A DNA stretch of 9,521 bases from Flavobacteriales bacterium (GCA_015663855.1 DQRJ01000125.1:1-9521); one strand, 5' to 3'. Numbered from the stretch's first letter, positions 1 to 7,150 are shown. The notes: generated by a model not told the origin, from the letters alone. Numbers and translations are program-made.

Positions 1-909
1 CGGCTCATAAATCTGAACCCAGTCTACTCCTGTAGCGATAACTTCATCATTCATAGTCCAAACTAACTCTACACCCTCTGGGTAATTATGTGCCTCAAAT
101 ATCCCGTAACCAAGCTCTTCAATTGGATCGTAATAAAGTTCATACCACATTTCTATAGAACAAGGCACATCTCCTGTGCAGGCGAACACTTCGATTGTTG
201 TAGTCAAAAGCACACCCTGACATAAATCATCAATATAGAAAGCTGACACTTCGTATATACCATCAGACGAATACGCATGATCCGCAACATAACTAGAAGT
301 TTCAAATGTGCCATCTCCGAAACTCCATTCGACCAAAGCTCCCGGCATTGCATTCTCAACTTCAAATATCCAATTACAAGTATTTAATTCCAGCATTGAC
401 GCGAAGAGTCCTGTCGGGCAATCTCCACCACCCCCACCACACTCTCCATCAGTCCAAGATGTAACTCCGCCGTAGTTAGTAGCAACACAGTCGTTAGGGT
501 AAGTGTTTCCATCGCAACCACAAACTGGTGCCCAATCAGTAGTGCAAAGGACTAAAGGGTTAATTAAAGAAAGATCAACGCAATCGCCTAGGTTAGTAAT
601 ATCGACCATTTCACAGAACGTGATTCCATCAGGGCAGTCTAAACTTGAATATGATACACAAAGCTCTACTGGCCCTTGTAAGAGAAGGGAAATAGAAATC
701 AAAATGTCTGTCGTGCCTATTTCAAAAACAGTCCCATCTATACTCCACGTTAACTCTGCTCCAGCAGGAAAGTCTATCGCTTGAATGTTAATCGAGGCGT
801 TAAGGATGTCATATACAAAGTCAATATTGCAATCTGACTGAGCGTTTGCAGGGTTCGGAGACGACATCAATGCAAAAACCGCAAATAGGGAGAGGATTAT
901 ATTTTTCAT
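1..909 (-). CDS. Secreted PKD/Kazal-domain protein, 3' end outside window
   Basis: The first 303 codons of a secreted protein read open from an ATG at 909 to the left edge, so the C-terminus is missing. Residues 1-24 form a signal peptide (MKNIILSLFAVFALM, then ANAQ). Three stretches resemble PKD-like beta-sandwich modules: around 42-70 (FPAGAELTWSIDGT), around 183-240 (PGALVEWSFGDGTF, the classic PKD core) and around 271-300 (YPEGVELVWTMNDE). Residues 122-157 match a Kazal-type inhibitor fold (PVCGCDGNTYPNDC and a final GEC), followed by a poly-glycine linker at 158-162. The Kazal copy has an extra Cys at 132 and lacks the usual fifth Cys, a pattern I recall from bacterial versions. A role in adhesion or protease inhibition at the surface is inference. 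A T9SS sorting domain is expected at the missing end but cannot be seen. The start is supported by the signal peptide and by a TATCTTTG promoter element 25 bases upstream. Confidence 0.88.
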   Translation of the reverse strand, partial: MKNIILSLFAVFALMSSPNPANAQSDCNIDFVYDILNASINIQAIDFPAGAELTWSIDGTVFEIGTTDILISISLLLQGPVELCVSYSSLDCPDGITFCEMVDITNLGDCVDLSLINPLVLCTTDWAPVCGCDGNTYPNDCVATNYGGVTSWTDGECGGGGGDCPTGLFASMLELNTCNWIFEVENAMPGALVEWSFGDGTFETSSYVADHAYSSDGIYEVSAFYIDDLCQGVLLTTTIEVFACTGDVPCSIEMWYELYYDPIEELGYGIFEAHNYPEGVELVWTMNDEVIATGVDWVQIYEP

Positions 910-933
910 AATTAAATCTTCTTAGGTATAGGA

Positions 934-941
934 CAAAGATA
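934..941 (-). promoter_or_regulatory. Bacteroidota -7 element for the PKD/Kazal gene
   Basis: The minus strand reads TATCTTTG, a full match to the TAnnTTTG -7 consensus of Bacteroidota primary sigma factors. It lies in the 43-base gap after the dioxygenase gene and would give a leader of roughly 20 bases. The -33 element is weak: TTTA lies about 16 bases upstream, overlapping the end of the dioxygenase gene. No intrinsic terminator separates the two genes, so some read-through from the operon is also possible. Confidence 0.5.
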
Positions 942-943
942 CA

Positions 944-964
944 AGGTAATATCTAGGTAAATCT
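944..964. repeat. Short imperfect tandem repeat at the dioxygenase stop codon
   Basis: The plus strand holds two adjacent copies of an AGGTAA(T)ATCT unit, at 944-954 and 955-964, differing by one base of length. It covers the TAG stop of the dioxygenase gene and sits just upstream of the next gene's -7 element. It may be chance or a small operator; nothing else supports a function. Confidence 0.25.
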
Positions 965-1480
965 CGGGTCGGTCGGCATTACCTCGCCGCATTTCTTGCA
1001 CGTTCTTAGAGATTCTGAATTGTAAAATTCACGGAAGCGAGATTGGAAATCGGTTTCGATATTTTTAAGTTCGAAATAAGTTTCGTGAAGTTTTTCATTA
1101 CACGAATCGCAGAACCACATAAGGCCGTCTTTTTCACCCCCGGAACGTTTTCGTTCGATTACTAGCCCTATAGAATTCGCCTCACGACTGGGACTATGTG
1201 GTACGTTCGCAGGAAGTAGGAACATATCCCCCTCGCCCAGGTGCATCTCGACAGCTTTCCCGTCCTCTTGAATCCGCACGCATATATTTCCCTCGAGCTG
1301 ATAAAAAAGTTCTTCTGTTTCGTTGTAATGATAGTCCTTCCTCGCATTTGGCCCCGCAACAATCATCACGATATAATCGCCACTGTCTATATAAAGATTT
1401 TTATTCCCAACGGGCGGCTTAAGCAAATCTCTATTTTCCTCAATCCATTTTGTGAGGTTAAACGGTTTAATAATTGCCAT
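953..1480 (-). CDS. nbaC: 3-hydroxyanthranilate 3,4-dioxygenase
   Basis: This cytosolic, Fe(II)-dependent extradiol dioxygenase opens the ring of 3-hydroxyanthranilate to 2-amino-3-carboxymuconate semialdehyde, which cyclises without an enzyme to quinolinate. In bacteria the step serves NAD synthesis from tryptophan or aromatic degradation. The 175 residues form one cupin. All expected residues are visible: iron ligands H51, E57 and H95; substrate contacts R47, R99 and E109; and the C-terminal rubredoxin-like second metal site with C124, C127, C161 and C164, typical of bacterial and not animal enzymes. Length matches the bacterial family (about 174 aa). The ATG start is preceded by a stop-bounded 30-base gap after the EamA gene, and it is the last gene of the five-gene cluster. 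Other kynurenine-pathway genes (kmo, kynU, nadC) are not in the window. The gene symbol follows bacterial usage; haaO is a synonym. Confidence 0.95.
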   Translation of the reverse strand: MAIIKPFNLTKWIEENRDLLKPPVGNKNLYIDSGDYIVMIVAGPNARKDYHYNETEELFYQLEGNICVRIQEDGKAVEMHLGEGDMFLLPANVPHSPSREANSIGLVIERKRSGGEKDGLMWFCDSCNEKLHETYFELKNIETDFQSRFREFYNSESLRTCKKCGEVMPTDPRFT

Positions 1481-1510
1481 GATTTCTTGTTTCTTATTCT
1501 TAAGCCCAAA

Positions 1511-2503
1511 TTAAGACTTAAATCCATTCGAAATCCATCCTTTTGGTATGCTAACTAACCAAACCCCTGTGAATATCCCTAAAGCACAAATAGCATTCAA
1601 AATTGTCAAGTCATTGTGGTAACTACTTAGGCCTAGATATCCTAACACACTCACTAAGGCAAGTACTAAAAGGGGCTGTAGGTAAATATAGATGCTTACT
1701 ACAACGGGTTCAACTTTCGTGAGGGCATAAATATTAAGTAAGTAAGCTAAGAAGGTGGTTCCTAAAATCACAAATCCTAGGGCTTTCCAATGATCCGCGG
1801 TAAACTCGCTCCACTCAATCTCCATGACTTGCCCCATCCCGAACGGCAGCACGAATATCGTTCCGAATAAAAACACCCACGCGATTACGGTAAGGGGGCT
1901 ATACTTATTCATTAGTGGCTTCACCACCACTAGATATATCCCGTACGAAATCGCGTTTACTAAAATTAAAGCATCACCCTGCCAACTCGCTCCCGCGCCA
2001 TCTGAATGACCGCTCGCTCCCAGTAACAACAACAAGCCTGCGCCCGTTCCTCCAAAGAATATCCCCGCAATCTTCCTCATCGTGATCTTGTTATTCAATA
2101 ATATCGCACTTATTATCAAAACGAAAATCGGACTCACAGTCATTATTAGCGATGCATGAACAGGGCTCGTTAATGACAATCCGTTAAAGAAAAAGAGTTG
2201 GTTTACTGCAACACCGCAAATCCCACAAAGTACTAATCTGCCTATGTCCGCTTTATCTATAAGCATAGATTCGACCCTCCTACCTCTCGAAAATAACACT
2301 CTAATGAACATCAACGAAAAGAACATTATCGTTCCTGCAACAACTCTAAGTACGATAAATCCTGAAGGGCCGACCATTTCTGGCATGATTCCCTTTGCGA
2401 CGATGTAGTTCCCCGCATAAATTACGCCGACCAGAAAAAGGGCTATATGCGCGAAAAGCGAAATAGATTCCGATTCTGTATTCGTTCTACTCGAAATCAA
2501 CAA
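1511..2503 (-). CDS. EamA/DMT-superfamily permease with TTG start
   Basis: This inner-membrane permease of the drug/metabolite transporter superfamily has about 330 residues and ten predicted membrane helices, arranged as two EamA repeats (roughly 18-160 and 174-317). Typical motifs are an early AGNYIVAKG, the conserved PVHASLIMTVSPIF segment at 114-127, and YLQPLLVLALV at 274-284. Family members usually export amino acids or other small metabolites; the substrate cannot be read from sequence. The N-terminus is odd. The first in-frame ATG lies at residue 40, inside the first repeat, so the real start must be TTG at 2503 or TTG at 2500. An in-frame TAG at 2515-2513 rules out a longer form. The gene follows the ArsC-like gene after 4 bases and precedes the dioxygenase by 30 bases. 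Export of a product of the neighbouring enzymes is inference only. Confidence 0.9.
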   Translation of the reverse strand: MLISSRTNTESESISLFAHIALFLVGVIYAGNYIVAKGIMPEMVGPSGFIVLRVVAGTIMFFSLMFIRVLFSRGRRVESMLIDKADIGRLVLCGICGVAVNQLFFFNGLSLTSPVHASLIMTVSPIFVLIISAILLNNKITMRKIAGIFFGGTGAGLLLLLGASGHSDGAGASWQGDALILVNAISYGIYLVVVKPLMNKYSPLTVIAWVFLFGTIFVLPFGMGQVMEIEWSEFTADHWKALGFVILGTTFLAYLLNIYALTKVEPVVVSIYIYLQPLLVLALVSVLGYLGLSSYHNDLTILNAICALGIFTGVWLVSIPKGWISNGFKS

Positions 2504-2508
2504 TTCAT
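2497..2508 (-). other. Three-codon mini-ORF overlapping the EamA start
   Basis: An ATG at 2508 shares its A with the TAA stop of the ArsC-like gene (TAATG), the usual form of translational coupling. It reads only Met-Asn-Cys before TGA at 2497, and it is out of frame with the EamA gene, whose in-frame TTG codons overlap it. One added base, or two removed, would join this ATG to the permease frame. It is therefore either a coupling or leader device, or the mark of an indel or sequencing error. Confidence 0.4.
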
Positions 2509-2861
2509 TATACTAAAAAGTCCCTGGCCTTTTCTACTTCGGACTTTCGTGATCCCACTGAAACTTCATTCCCAACAAAAAATACTGGGCGCTTTAAAAA
2601 AGTGTACTCCCCTAAAATTAAGGTTCGGTAATCGTCTTCTGCTAGATCTTTTTCAGCGAGCCCCATACTTCTAAACTTAATCGCCCTTCTAGAGAAAAGC
2701 CCTTCGTATGACCCGACAATTTCCTTCATCGCATCAAGATCGTCTGCTGAAACACCACTTTCCTTGATGTTTATGATTTCACAGCCGTTAGATTCCGGTT
2801 TGAGATCGTCAAAAATGCGTTGGCATGTTTTACAAGTCGGGAGAGTAAATGCTTTTCTCAT
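2508..2861 (-). CDS. ArsC/Spx-family thioredoxin-fold protein
   Basis: This is a 117-residue member of the glutaredoxin-type arsenate reductase (ArsC)/Spx/YffB family, matching the usual 110-130 aa. Near the N-terminus lies a redox motif, TCKTCQR, with C10 and C13; C10 is the position of the catalytic Cys of ArsC, and the CxxC form resembles Spx. Further family marks are LFSRRAIKFRS (55-65), around the ArsC/Spx Arg position, and FLKRPVFFVG (89-98) with the conserved LKRP and a following VGS. True arsenate reduction is uncertain, because no ars operon genes (ArsR, ArsB or Acr3) are nearby; a general thiol-oxidoreductase or Spx-like role is equally possible. The ATG overlaps the kinase stop by 4 bases (ATGA), which implies translational coupling within the operon. 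Its stop TAA abuts the unusual EamA start. Confidence 0.85.
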   Translation of the reverse strand: MRKAFTLPTCKTCQRIFDDLKPESNGCEIINIKESGVSADDLDAMKEIVGSYEGLFSRRAIKFRSMGLAEKDLAEDDYRTLILGEYTFLKRPVFFVGNEVSVGSRKSEVEKARDFLV

Positions 2862-3457
2862 ATCGATTCCATTTTATAAATCAACTCTCTTAATCCGTGC
2901 TCCCAATGTTCTTCGTTATTAATAACTACGTCACACTTTCCTTTCCACGGTTCGATGAACTTGATGTCGGCGGGTCTTACATGGTTATCCCATTGATATT
3001 GAACTTCGTCGGGGCTGTAGCCGCGAATCGTTAAATCTCTGTGCTTTCGTCTTTCAAGTCGCGTCTCTACCGAAGCGTCAATAAACGCTGAAATATCGAT
3101 CATTTCTCTGACGGTGTCATCGTAAAGTGCGAACAACCCCTCTACGACAAGCCATTTCGCGGGCTCTACCTTAATACGTTCCGAAATCATTGCCGACCTG
3201 TTATAAGTGTACGTATCTAACTCTACTATTTCGCCCGATTTTAATGTTATCATATCGCGAACGAGATCAACGTAGTTAATCCCTTCTGGCATATCGAAAT
3301 TCGTTTCGCCCTGTGAATCGACAGGCAAATCGCACTTAGGGCGGTAGTAATCATCTAGCGAGAGAATCGTCATCTCGGTACCGAAATACTCCTTCAGCCC
3401 CTTCAAGATCGTGGACTTTCCAGACCCACTTCCTCCCGTTAAGGCTACTATCTTCAT
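2858..3457 (-). CDS. Uridine kinase-family P-loop kinase
   Basis: This 199-residue cytosolic kinase belongs to the uridine kinase/phosphoribulokinase family of P-loop NTPases, which phosphorylate uridine and cytidine in pyrimidine salvage. Walker A is GGSGSGKST at 8-16. The acidic pair in LSLDDYYRP (D35, D36) fits the catalytic/substrate region, NFDMPEGINY at 53-62 matches the family NFDxPxxxD-like motif, VVEGLFAL at 104-111 is the Walker B-like strand, and the R133-R140 stretch (RLERRKHR) with RDLTIRGYSPDE forms the lid. It is shorter than canonical E. coli Udk (213 aa) and departs from it in the nucleoside-binding part (DTYTYNR in place of the usual PxYdf-type segment). It resembles a second, less studied Bacteroidota branch, so the exact substrate is open and no symbol is given. 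It overlaps both neighbours by 4 bases (ATGA), firmly placing it in the operon. Confidence 0.87.
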   Translation of the reverse strand: MKIVALTGGSGSGKSTILKGLKEYFGTEMTILSLDDYYRPKCDLPVDSQGETNFDMPEGINYVDLVRDMITLKSGEIVELDTYTYNRSAMISERIKVEPAKWLVVEGLFALYDDTVREMIDISAFIDASVETRLERRKHRDLTIRGYSPDEVQYQWDNHVRPADIKFIEPWKGKCDVVINNEEHWEHGLRELIYKMESI

Positions 3458-4956
3458 TTCTTCTTCGTATCGAGAAGTAAATCAGCTAAAACTCTATCAT
3501 TCGCGAGGTGAGGAATTTTGTTTTGGCCTCCGAGCTTACCCTTAGTTTTCATCGCAGCCACGAATCTCCCTTTTTTAATAGTAGTAACAACGGCAGCGCT
3601 CAACACTCCATCTTTCTGAAGATCGTTATAATACGTATTTCTATCGCGCATAGCTTGGTTCAGATCCGCAGAAAACGACTTCATATCCTTCGGCTTATCG
3701 TCAAACTCTATCAACCACTCGTGATAGGGCTTTCCTTTTTTCGGCTTCACTTGAGGTGCTAAATGGAAGTCGGAAATCACTCCGCCATTTTTCTCGATTG
3801 TTTCTGTAATTGAACTCTCAACCTCTTCTGTGATAACGTGCTCACCGAAAGCAGAAATAAAGTGCTTTGTGCGCCCCGTCACTATAACACGTAATGGCTC
3901 TAAAGAAACGAATTTTACGGTATCACCGATATCGTATCCATATAAACCCGCATTTGTGGTTAGAATTATCGCATAGTTTACGCCTAATTCCACCTGTTCA
4001 ACCGTCAAGCGAGGTCTATTCTCATCGTTGTACTTATCCATGGGGATAAATTCGAAGAAAATCCCGTCGCTAATATTTAAAAGCATCCCTTCTACTCCTG
4101 GCTTATCCTGAAAAGCAATAAAACCTTCTGAAGTAGGATAAAGCTCAACTCGATCAATATCGAATCCTAGCAGTCGTTTAAATTTCTCAGAATACGGGCC
4201 ATAAGCAACGCCCCCATGAACAAAAAGACTCAAATTCGGAAACACTTCCTCTACCGTCTTTTTTCCAGTGTATTTGAGAAGCTTTTCGAAATACATCTGT
4301 ACCCAAGTCGGGATTCCACTTACAAGGCGCAAATCTTCCTCCGCCGTCTCCTTCACAATCGCGTCAAGCTTTTCCTCCCAATCTTCTATACAGTTCGTCT
4401 CCATAGACGGCAATCTGCTTCGTCGCAAGTACGTCGGCACGTGGTGAGCGACAATTCCCGACAATCTCCCTAAAGGGATTCCTCCCTCAGTTTCTTCTAA
4501 TTCGGGGCTTCCCTGCAAGAAAATCATTTTCCCACTCACGAAACTTGCATCGCCAGATCCCACGATTTGTCCTAATAGCGCATTTCTCGCCCCAGCTATG
4601 TGGTTCGATAAGCTATCCTCCGTGATGGGAATGTATTTCGCCCCCGAGGTAGTGCCGCTAGTTTTACTGAAATACAATGGTTTGCCAGGCCAAACCACAT
4701 CTTCCTCACCCGCGACAGCTCTCTCCAAGTACCCTTTCAGGCCCTCGTAGTCGCGAACAGGTACTGCGCGCTGATACGCCTCCAAGGTCATCCCGTCCTT
4801 TAATCCGTGATCCTTTCCGAAGGAAGTTTTTGCTCCCGTTTTGACAATTTCATTCAGTTGTTTTAACTGTGAAGCGACCGGATTTGCCGACTTCATTTTC
4901 AACTCAACCATGGCCGCTCGAGCGAACGGCTTACTCAAAGATGCTTTCAATCCCAT
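3454..4956 (-). CDS. GH3-family acyl-adenylating enzyme
   Basis: This 500-residue protein belongs to the GH3 family, whose plant members (JAR1 and auxin GH3s) adenylate a small carboxylic acid and transfer it to an amino acid. The three nucleotide-binding motifs of the ANL-like fold are clear: SKTSGTTSGAK at 97-107, ELYPTSEG at 271-278 and YGYDIGDTVKF at 339-349. The hinge GRTKHFISAFGEH follows at 361-373, and a C-terminal lysine-rich KTKGKLGGQNKIPHL at 470-484 is where family enzymes carry a conserved KxGQ(x)KxP segment. Substrates of bacterial homologues are largely unknown. I chose ATG 4956 (MGLKASLSKPF, typical of Bacteroidota homologues). A frame extension to TTG 4989 would begin in the T-tract of the upstream terminator. 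It is the first gene of the five-gene operon; its stop overlaps the kinase start by 4 bases. Confidence 0.9.
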   Translation of the reverse strand: MGLKASLSKPFARAAMVELKMKSANPVASQLKQLNEIVKTGAKTSFGKDHGLKDGMTLEAYQRAVPVRDYEGLKGYLERAVAGEEDVVWPGKPLYFSKTSGTTSGAKYIPITEDSLSNHIAGARNALLGQIVGSGDASFVSGKMIFLQGSPELEETEGGIPLGRLSGIVAHHVPTYLRRSRLPSMETNCIEDWEEKLDAIVKETAEEDLRLVSGIPTWVQMYFEKLLKYTGKKTVEEVFPNLSLFVHGGVAYGPYSEKFKRLLGFDIDRVELYPTSEGFIAFQDKPGVEGMLLNISDGIFFEFIPMDKYNDENRPRLTVEQVELGVNYAIILTTNAGLYGYDIGDTVKFVSLEPLRVIVTGRTKHFISAFGEHVITEEVESSITETIEKNGGVISDFHLAPQVKPKKGKPYHEWLIEFDDKPKDMKSFSADLNQAMRDRNTYYNDLQKDGVLSAAVVTTIKKGRFVAAMKTKGKLGGQNKIPHLANDRVLADLLLDTKKK

Positions 4957-4960
4957 AGTG

Positions 4961-4990
4961 CGAAAGTACTCAAGAAGAAAATAACACAAA
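4961..4990 (-). promoter_or_regulatory. Possible operon promoter giving a near-leaderless GH3 mRNA
   Basis: The minus strand reads TTTG at 4990-4987, 18 bases, then TACTTTCG at 4968-4961, one mismatch from the Bacteroidota TAnnTTTG -7 element. The spacing fits. The -33 part lies in the terminator T-tract of the upstream gene, and transcription would begin about at the GH3 ATG (4956), making the mRNA leaderless or nearly so. No better promoter is visible in the 95 bases between the genes. The call is tentative. Confidence 0.27.
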
Positions 4991-5023
4991 AAAGAAGAGG
5001 CATCCTTTTACAGATACCTCTTC
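4988..5023 (-). terminator. Intrinsic terminator after the second T9SS gene
   Basis: On the minus strand an 11-bp stem (GAAGAGGTATC with GATGCCTCTTC, one U-G wobble) closes an 8-base loop and is followed by six T residues. The stem spans 5023-4994. The wobble would be an A-C mismatch in plus-strand RNA, so it is built for minus-strand transcription. It ends transcription of the 5052-7085 gene and insulates it from the GH3 operon. Confidence 0.88.
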
Positions 5024-5051
5024 AATTAGTAGTAAATACTGGGTGTTTATC

Positions 5052-7085
5052 TTAACGCACCACCATCTTTTTCGTGATTGAGATACCATCTGCAATCAAC
5101 GTATAAGTGTATAATCCGCTAGAAAGTGCACTTACGTCGTAAGTAATCGAATGAACTCCAGCACCAAGAGTGCCTTTTTCGATACTAGTTACGATACGAC
5201 CGCTTAGATCACGTACCTCAAATGTAACCGAACGGCTCTGAGATAAATCGAAATTGAAAGTAGTAAAGTTATTCGCTGGGTTAGGAACATTCTGACCTAA
5301 GTTAATTCCGTTAAGGTTAGCGATTTCATCAACTGCAACTCTCTCGCTGAGGATTAGGCGTACTGCAGGTGTGTATGTTTGGGATGTAAACCAAACAAAA
5401 TCTCCATCACCCGTAACATTGTACTCTCCAGTACTGTTGTCTGTATCGCTGTTTAATTGAGCCTGAACAGTAAGACCACCTTCACTCTCATACTCAGCAA
5501 TAACACCTACGAAGTAAACCGCGCCAGCATCCAGAGAAATCGGATCCTCGAACGATAAGTAGTAAGGACCTACATTGCTCCAATCAGTATCGTAAGTCCA
5601 GAAAGCACTCTCGAAAGGGCTATCTGTAATCCCTACTGTACCGTCGTAGAAGTAAAGTCGAGTTTCGAACTCAAGTTCAGCAATATCTCCATCTATGTTT
5701 AATCCACAATTTTCACCGAAGTCAATAGTCATTCCATAAGCAGTAGAACCTTCGTTTACTGTATGGTAAAAAGCACCTTGACCTGATGGATCAAATAAAC
5801 CAGCTATATCAGACTCTCGTGGGAACACCTCTCCGTCTAAAGCAGCTTCGTCGTCGTGACCATAAACATCGTCAGAGAAAACTATCACCTTAGACATTGT
5901 GTTATCCTCTGGTGTCAAGTCTGTGCTACTTCCAGATGTAAGCGTCGCACGAATAATGTAGTTGCCTGTAGTTGTTGGCTCCCAATCAGTTGCGATATAA
6001 AGAGTGTCTTGTGCGTTCGCTGGGCAGATAAGTCCATTTGCAAAAGAGTAGACCATTGGAATAGTTTCAGCAACAGAAGTGATAAGATCACCCTCTTCGG
6101 TTAGTACCTCTACAAGTACTTCGACAGCTTCTTGGTTATCCGTTCCGTTGTTACGGTAGATAACACCTGCTAGAACTCCTCCATCAGCAGCAGGTATCGC
6201 TTGCTCTAAAGGAGTTACACGATACTCCCAAACATTCCAAATGTCACCATTTGTAAGTTGAACCATAGCTAAATCGTCTGCATTAACATTAGAAGAAACA
6301 ACTACATCATCGATTCCCCAGTAATAGTGGCTGTAAGCATTTCCTGTCTCAGGCGCTTGTGTGTATGTGAATCGGAATTGAACCGAATCACTGTAAGCCG
6401 CTACACAACTGATATCAAGAGTGTTAGGTAGTGGGTTCGCAGAAGCTGTGTTGGCAGCCTCGATAAAAGAACCATGACCATCAAATGTGGTCCATGTAGA
6501 TCCTCCGTCGTTAGTTACGTCAACATAGATAGGAGCGTATGGGTAGCAACAGTAACGGAAGTACTGATCCCAGCTTAGGATTACAGAACCATCGTTAGTG
6601 AAGTCAATCATCGGGCTAGTTAAAGAACCGTCCGTGTCTTGGTAACCGTCAGCGATGGGTGTGTTTAGGTAATCACAATCGAAGATCATCCACCCGTTTT
6701 CTGGAGTGCCTGACTCAAGTGGTCCGATATTCGTAGAGAACTCTCCCCCAGGGTGAGCTATGCCAGTTGCATCTCCGTTGTTGTAGAATCCTGTGTTACC
6801 TGGAGCAACCCAGATCCAAAGACTATCACCAGCATTATCAGCAGTTGCCCATGAACCATTACCGTTAATACCATCGAATCCGTTCGAGAAATCTTCAGAG
6901 AAAAGGATGTTTCCACCTCCACGCTCAGTTGAGCGAGCTACAACCCCGTCAAGACGAGCTTGATCTGCTTCTGCAACAGTTGCAGCAGTGATAGTGTTTG
7001 CAAACGTGTGGATCTTCTCCAAACGTTGGCCAGAAGCAACTGCGAAAATGCAAATAGCTCCAAGAGTTAAAGTCAAATGTTTCAT
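5052..7085 (-). CDS. T9SS-secreted multidomain surface protein (second paralogue)
   Basis: This 677-residue protein is exported through Sec and then the type IX system. A signal peptide covers residues 1-19 or so (MKHLTLTLGAICIFAVASG). Residues 60-265 form a jelly-roll or MAM-like domain that starts ILFSEDFSNGFDG and ends YYWGIDDVVV, a layout common in Bacteroidota extracellular proteins. A CARDB-like segment follows at about 268-405 (NNGTDNQEAVEVLVEVL, then PEDNTMSKVIVF), then an unassigned beta-rich domain at about 410-580, and a T9SS type A sorting domain at 598-677 (GQNVPNPANN, VTFEVRDLSGRIV, LSSGLYTYTLIADG, ending KKMVVR). No catalytic motif is seen, so a structural, adhesive or ligand-binding role is most likely. 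The protein is acidic and rich in Asp/Asn, suggesting calcium. It is a tandem paralogue of the 7213-9180 gene. Its ATG is fixed by the signal peptide; the promoter is unclear (a near-match TAATTTG at 7135-7129). Confidence 0.92.
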   Translation of the reverse strand: MKHLTLTLGAICIFAVASGQRLEKIHTFANTITAATVAEADQARLDGVVARSTERGGGNILFSEDFSNGFDGINGNGSWATADNAGDSLWIWVAPGNTGFYNNGDATGIAHPGGEFSTNIGPLESGTPENGWMIFDCDYLNTPIADGYQDTDGSLTSPMIDFTNDGSVILSWDQYFRYCCYPYAPIYVDVTNDGGSTWTTFDGHGSFIEAANTASANPLPNTLDISCVAAYSDSVQFRFTYTQAPETGNAYSHYYWGIDDVVVSSNVNADDLAMVQLTNGDIWNVWEYRVTPLEQAIPAADGGVLAGVIYRNNGTDNQEAVEVLVEVLTEEGDLITSVAETIPMVYSFANGLICPANAQDTLYIATDWEPTTTGNYIIRATLTSGSSTDLTPEDNTMSKVIVFSDDVYGHDDEAALDGEVFPRESDIAGLFDPSGQGAFYHTVNEGSTAYGMTIDFGENCGLNIDGDIAELEFETRLYFYDGTVGITDSPFESAFWTYDTDWSNVGPYYLSFEDPISLDAGAVYFVGVIAEYESEGGLTVQAQLNSDTDNSTGEYNVTGDGDFVWFTSQTYTPAVRLILSERVAVDEIANLNGINLGQNVPNPANNFTTFNFDLSQSRSVTFEVRDLSGRIVTSIEKGTLGAGVHSITYDVSALSSGLYTYTLIADGISITKKMVVR

Positions 7086-7150
7086 ATTATTATATAAGGT
7101 GTGTTATTTACTTGATATTTTCAGGTGGCAAATTACGTAAAAAATTGTGT

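Noticed and set aside
503..784. Plus-strand open frame of 93 codons
   Set aside because: It lies antisense to the clearly coding PKD/Kazal gene, has a low-complexity polar product with no recognisable domain, and has no promoter or ribosome site.
1198..1558. Overlapping plus-strand open frames opposite the dioxygenase gene
   Set aside because: They are antisense to a gene whose catalytic residues are all present; the products look like random translation.
2508..2861. Dedicated arsenic-resistance locus
   Set aside because: Only an ArsC/Spx-fold protein is present, with no ArsR, ArsB/Acr3 or ArsM gene nearby, so arsenic detoxification is not supported.
4957..4989. N-terminal extension of the GH3 enzyme to a TTG at 4989
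   Set aside because: The extension begins in the terminator T-tract of the upstream gene and adds residues not typical of the family; ATG 4956 gives the usual N-terminus.
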